DNA of 9,133 nucleotides from Eubacteriales bacterium (GTDB lineage Bacteria; Bacillota; Clostridia; Christensenellales; CAG-138): NCBI GenBank assembly GCA_028703645.1, contig JAQVML010000033.1, forward strand, positions 1-9,133, read 5' to 3'. Of the stretch, positions 5,709 through 9,133 are shown one piece after another (within the stretch, counting starts at the first letter, position 1; each line of letters begins with the position of its first letter). The notes under the pieces are model-generated. The model made no database searches and was not told the DNA's origin. It was given only the letters and a program-made list of their open reading frames with translations. The position numbers were made by a program, and so were the translations under genes.

Positions 5709-8060
5709 ATGATCAACTATCAGGATCGATTATTCACGCTGGAAACGGAGCGCACAAGCTACCAGTTTCGAGTCGCTGAATTCGGGCATCTAGAGCATAT
5801 TTATTACGGCGAGCGTATCCCTCGCGGCGAAATTGCAACGCTCACGACAAAGCACTCCATTATGCAGGGGAGTTGTGTGCTGTATGACGCGGCCCAAGAC
5901 GACACCTATTGCCTTGACACCATGCCGCTGGAGTGGTCCGGCGTTGGTTGCGGCGACTATCGGCAGACGCCGATCGAGGTCAAGCTCGCGGACGGAACCT
6001 ATCGAAACGACTTTCTCTATGATTCCTACGAGATCGTTTCCGGCTGCGTCAAGATGGAATCCCTCCCTTCGGCGTACGACGAAACAAATTCCGCGCAAAC
6101 CTTGATCATTACGATGCTGGATCGCGCGGCAAATCTGAAACTGCTTCTTTATTACACGTTATTTCCGGAAACGGACGTGATTTCGCGCAGATGTGTTTTG
6201 ATCAATTCGGGAGAGAACGCGGTTTCCATTCGAAGAATCATGAGCATGCAGATCGACATGGAAAATGAAGGCTTCTCACTCATCACGTTTGACGGCGCTT
6301 GGATCAAGGAGACGCACCGGCATGATCGGAAACTGCAATATGGGCAGTTTGTCAACTCCTCCGTCACCGGCGCTTCCAGCAACCGCCATAATCCAGGTTT
6401 TTTGCTGTATGCCGATGGAGCGACCCAGTCCCACGGGCGCGTTTACGGGTTTAATCTCGTCTACAGCGGCAATCATATCGGACTTGCGGAGCTGAGCCCG
6501 TTTGATCTGGTTCGCGTTCAGCTCGGCATTCATCCGCAGGGCTTTGACTGGCAGCTTGCCGCTGGGGATCGCTTTGAAACGCCGGAGGCGGTCATGACGT
6601 TTTCGACGGATGGCTTCAACGGCATGAGCGCGCATTTTCACGATTTTGTGAATCAACACATTGTGCGCGGAGACTGGAAGGGCAAAGAACGCCCGATCCT
6701 CATCAACAACTGGGAAGCCTGTTTTTTTCGGTTTACCCGGAGTAAGCTTCTTCGTCTTGCGCGGCAGGCAAGGCGGCTTGGCGTAGAGCTATTCGTGCTC
6801 GACGACGGCTGGTTCGGCAAACGTAACGACGACCATGCCGGGCTTGGCGATTACGACGTCAATCGAAAGAAGCTGCCCCGGGGTATGAAAGCGTTTGCCG
6901 AAGAAATCCACGCGCTTGGGCTGATGTTTGGCCTCTGGTTTGAGCCCGAGATGGTAAATCCGGATAGCGACCTGTTCCGCGCTCATCCGGAATACGCGGT
7001 GACGACGCCAAATAGAACACCGCTGTTGGGCCGAAACCAGCTCGTTCTCGATCTATGCAATCCTGACGTGCGAGATTATATCGTTGAGCATGTGTCCCGT
7101 ATTCTGGATGACGCTAAGATCGATTATGTGAAATGGGACATGAATCGCCACATCAGCGACGCTTATTCCCCCGTCCTCGCGAATCAGGGGGAGTTTTACC
7201 ATCGCTACAGCATGGGACTCTATGATATTCTAACGCGAATTTTTCGCCCGCGTCCGCATGTTTTGCTGGAATCCTGTTCCAGTGGCGGGAACCGCTTCGA
7301 CCTCGGCATGCTTTGCTTTTCTCCGCAGGTTTGGTCAAGTGACGATACGGACGCAATCGAGCGGCTCAAGATTCAGGAAGGGCTGAGTTATCTCTATCCA
7401 CAGTCTTCGATGGGCGCGCATGTATCCGCTTCGCCCAATCAGCAAACGTTGCGTCAAACTTCGCTCGCCACGCGCTTCAACGTCGCGAGCTTCGGTTGCC
7501 TTGGTTACGAGCTGGACTTAAAACACCTCACCATGCTGGAGCGAAAAGAAGCACGCGAACAGATTGCGTTTTATAAGAAAAATCGCAAAACGCTGCAATA
7601 CGGCAGACTGATTCGCCACGACACGCCAAAGGCAAACAAAGTATATGTGCAGGCGGTTTCAAAGGATCAGGAGTCCTCCGTCATCGGCGTATATCAGCCG
7701 CTGACCAGTGCCGCGGAGGGCAACGATATTCTACCCGTTTCCGGATTAAAGGATGAGTGGCGTTACCGGATAGCGACCAAAGGACAGCGCATTTTTTTGC
7801 ATCAATTCGGCGGATTGGTCAATCATCTGTTACCATTCTCCATCAATCCCAATGGGCTTCTGCTTCGCTGGGCAGATCGGCTCTATGCCATTCGCGATTG
7901 TGTCGAAACCTATGAAGCCAGCGGAAAGACGCTGATGCAGGGTGTTCATCTGAACAATCAATTTGTTGGTACAGGCTATCACGAGCGCGTTCGCATGCTC
8001 GGCGATTTCGGATCAAACCTGTACACGCTCGAAACGATGCCCGTCGAGCAGGTTAAGTGA
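5709..8060 (+). CDS. Alpha-galactosidase, glycoside hydrolase family 36
   Basis: Hydrolyses terminal alpha-1,6-linked galactose from melibiose, raffinose-family sugars or galactomannan fragments, with retention of configuration. With no signal peptide it is probably cytosolic, acting on imported oligosaccharides. The 783-residue length is in the usual range (about 720-750) with a slightly longer form. The N-terminal beta-sandwich domain covers roughly residues 1-320. The TIM barrel follows with INNWEACFF (332-340), FVLDDGWFGKRND (362-374), GLWFEPEMVNPDSDL (408-422), YVKWDMNRHISD (473-484) with presumed nucleophile Asp477, ESCSSGGNRFDLGM (521-534), and WSSDDTDAIERLKIQ (542-556), whose Asp cluster holds the acid/base. 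A C-terminal beta domain ends the protein. It is transcribed from its own promoter and has no adjacent transporter, galactokinase or regulator. Motifs are intact, so activity is expected; the exact substrate is not determinable. Confidence 0.96.
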   Translation: MINYQDRLFTLETERTSYQFRVAEFGHLEHIYYGERIPRGEIATLTTKHSIMQGSCVLYDAAQDDTYCLDTMPLEWSGVGCGDYRQTPIEVKLADGTYRNDFLYDSYEIVSGCVKMESLPSAYDETNSAQTLIITMLDRAANLKLLLYYTLFPETDVISRRCVLINSGENAVSIRRIMSMQIDMENEGFSLITFDGAWIKETHRHDRKLQYGQFVNSSVTGASSNRHNPGFLLYADGATQSHGRVYGFNLVYSGNHIGLAELSPFDLVRVQLGIHPQGFDWQLAAGDRFETPEAVMTFSTDGFNGMSAHFHDFVNQHIVRGDWKGKERPILINNWEACFFRFTRSKLLRLARQARRLGVELFVLDDGWFGKRNDDHAGLGDYDVNRKKLPRGMKAFAEEIHALGLMFGLWFEPEMVNPDSDLFRAHPEYAVTTPNRTPLLGRNQLVLDLCNPDVRDYIVEHVSRILDDAKIDYVKWDMNRHISDAYSPVLANQGEFYHRYSMGLYDILTRIFRPRPHVLLESCSSGGNRFDLGMLCFSPQVWSSDDTDAIERLKIQEGLSYLYPQSSMGAHVSASPNQQTLRQTSLATRFNVASFGCLGYELDLKHLTMLERKEAREQIAFYKKNRKTLQYGRLIRHDTPKANKVYVQAVSKDQESSVIGVYQPLTSAAEGNDILPVSGLKDEWRYRIATKGQRIFLHQFGGLVNHLLPFSINPNGLLLRWADRLYAIRDCVETYEASGKTLMQGVHLNNQFVGTGYHERVRMLGDFGSNLYTLETMPVEQVK

Positions 8061-8163
8061 ACGTATTGTCCAAATTTATTCTTGCAATCGGGATGCAAAT
8101 CGGATTAAATAAACAATTATGGCACTTAATGTCTATTTGATTACGTGAGCAGACACATGATAT

Positions 8164-8177
8164 ACCATGAATATGGT
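8164..8177. repeat. ACCAT-4-ATGGT inverted repeat at the DegV -35 box
   Basis: ACCAT (8164-8168) and ATGGT (8173-8177) form a perfect 5-base inverted repeat whose last base is the first base of the -35 box. This is a plausible operator position, but the repeat is short. Confidence 0.3.
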
Positions 8178-8205
8178 TGACGCTCGCAACCGCTTTTGCT
8201 AGAAT
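8177..8205 (+). promoter_or_regulatory. Extended -10 sigma-A-type promoter for the DegV gene
   Basis: TTGACG (8177-8182) and TAGAAT (8200-8205) are separated by 17 bases. TG at 8197-8198, one base before the -10 box, makes it an extended -10 promoter. Transcription would start near 8212, about 28 bases before the ATG. The rest of the 179-base gap after the alpha-galactosidase stop is AT-rich; I saw no convincing terminator for that gene in it. Confidence 0.82.
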
Positions 8206-8239
8206 AAGAAAACTGTCTGCTTGAGGAGGATACTCTCGT

Positions 8240-9133
8240 ATGCCTGATCATAAGATCATACTCAGCGCGGATACTCCTTGTGACATTGGCGAGGAACTCA
8301 AATCGCGTTATGCGGTCTCTCTCTATCCGCTCCATATCATTCTTGACGAAAAGCAATATACGGATGGTTACGACATTACTTCCGCGCAATTATATGAAGC
8401 GTGGTGGAAACGCAAGCTTTTGCCGCGCACGGCTGCCATCAATCCCGAAGAATATCAGAGCTATTTTCAATCATTTTTAGACCAGGGATTTGACGTCATT
8501 CATATTTCGCTAGGCTCGGGAATTTCCAGCTCGCATGCAAACGCGCTGATTGCGGCAAACGCGCTGAGTGGCCGCGGTAATGTCTATGTTATCGACTCCT
8601 GTTCGCTCTCAACCGGTTTCGGCCTGCTTGTTTGCGAAGCTTGCGAACGCATCAAGGCGGGACTACCGGCAAAGCAAATTGTCGAAGAAGTCTCTGCGTT
8701 GACGCAGGACACGCGCGCAAGCTTCATTCTTGACACGCTCGAATTTATGCGTGCGGGCGGCCGTTGCTCCAGCATTACGCAGATTGGCGCCGCACTGATG
8801 AACATTAAGCCGACCATTCTCGTAAAAAACGATCGTCAGGGCAGCATGGTCGTCGGGAAAAAATACATGGGCAAGCTCGCGCCGTCGCTGATGAAGTATG
8901 TGGACGACCAGCTCAAAGATCGCAACGATCTGATTCTGGATCGTGTGTTTGTAACACATTCCGGCATGGATGATCCCGCTACGATTGAAAAGGTTGTAGC
9001 GCGCATCAAAGAGCTACAGCCGTTTCGGGAGATTTTCGTAACGCAGGCGAGCTGCACCATCAGCAGCCATTGCGGGCCAAATACACTCGGAGTGCTCTTC
9101 CTCACAAAGCCCGGTTCAAAAGCCTCCGAATAA
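8240..9133 (+). CDS. DegV-family fatty-acid-binding protein (FakB-like)
   Basis: A 297-residue cytosolic DegV protein. Members characterised as FakB bind a free fatty acid and present it to the kinase FakA, which makes acyl-phosphate for phospholipid synthesis; whether this paralogue does so is inferred. Family segments are SADTPCDI (9-16) near the N-terminus, RTAAINPEEY (63-72) in place of the usual TSQPS-type loop, ISLGSGISSSHANA (89-102) matching the SSGLSGT lipid-carboxylate loop, VIDSCSLSTGFG (117-128), LDTLEFMRAGGRCS (164-177), NIKPTILVKNDRQG (188-201), VTHSGMDD (238-245) and SSHCGPNTLGVLF (275-287). His277 is in the position of the conserved carboxylate-contacting His of the family. 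The start has GAGGAGGA (8223-8230) 9 bases upstream. The stop codon is the last base of the window. No FakA gene is adjacent. Confidence 0.93.
   Translation: MPDHKIILSADTPCDIGEELKSRYAVSLYPLHIILDEKQYTDGYDITSAQLYEAWWKRKLLPRTAAINPEEYQSYFQSFLDQGFDVIHISLGSGISSSHANALIAANALSGRGNVYVIDSCSLSTGFGLLVCEACERIKAGLPAKQIVEEVSALTQDTRASFILDTLEFMRAGGRCSSITQIGAALMNIKPTILVKNDRQGSMVVGKKYMGKLAPSLMKYVDDQLKDRNDLILDRVFVTHSGMDDPATIEKVVARIKELQPFREIFVTQASCTISSHCGPNTLGVLFLTKPGSKASE

Noticed and set aside
6276..6659. 127-codon open frame on the minus strand within the alpha-galactosidase gene
   Set aside because: Fully inside a gene with clear family motifs; a composition shadow.
8084..8105. Imperfect tandem repeat of 11 bases after the alpha-galactosidase stop
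   Set aside because: The two copies match at only about 8 of 11 positions, and there are just two; not a repeat array and no stable terminator hairpin.

Overview
The window looks like an ordinary chromosomal stretch from a Firmicute, most likely an anaerobic Clostridia-type gut bacterium. Nearly every start has a strong GGAGG-type ribosome binding site. Four gene starts are preceded by readable sigma-A-like promoters with 17-base spacers, and base composition is moderate (about half G+C by eye). The gene families (Cof-type HAD phosphatase, ROK kinase, flavodoxin-fold reductases, GH36 alpha-galactosidase, DegV) also fit. The phylum-level call is inference; no rRNA or other taxonomic marker is present.

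Layout. From 2633 down to base 1, three minus-strand genes form a probable operon: proA (gamma-glutamyl phosphate reductase), a Cof-type HAD phosphatase and a ROK-family sugar kinase cut by the left edge. The gaps between them are about 40 bases. A 153-base intergenic region holds the proA promoter and, facing the other way, the start of a translationally coupled pair of flavodoxin-fold proteins (2787-4027, plus strand). A hairpin terminator follows this pair. A convergent APC-family amino-acid permease (4093-5454, minus) comes next. A second divergent region (5455-5708) carries a clear promoter for the permease and another for a GH36 alpha-galactosidase (5709-8060, plus). After 179 bases with its own extended -10 promoter, a DegV-family gene (8240-9133, plus) ends exactly at the right edge.

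How they fit together. The genes form small independent transcription units rather than one pathway. The ROK kinase, HAD phosphatase and alpha-galactosidase are compatible with sugar uptake and breakdown, but no sugar transporter, galactokinase or regulator is present. proA has no adjacent proB. The permease lacks a neighbouring enzyme that would reveal its substrate. The DegV protein probably binds a fatty acid for phosphorylation by a FakA-type kinase encoded elsewhere.

I found no phage, transposon, CRISPR array, tRNA, rRNA or defence-like cassette, and no convincing new system. The parts most worth a second look are the coupled flavoprotein pair, whose first member has a four-cysteine motif but no recognisable phosphate-binding loop, and several inverted or direct repeats placed on promoters.
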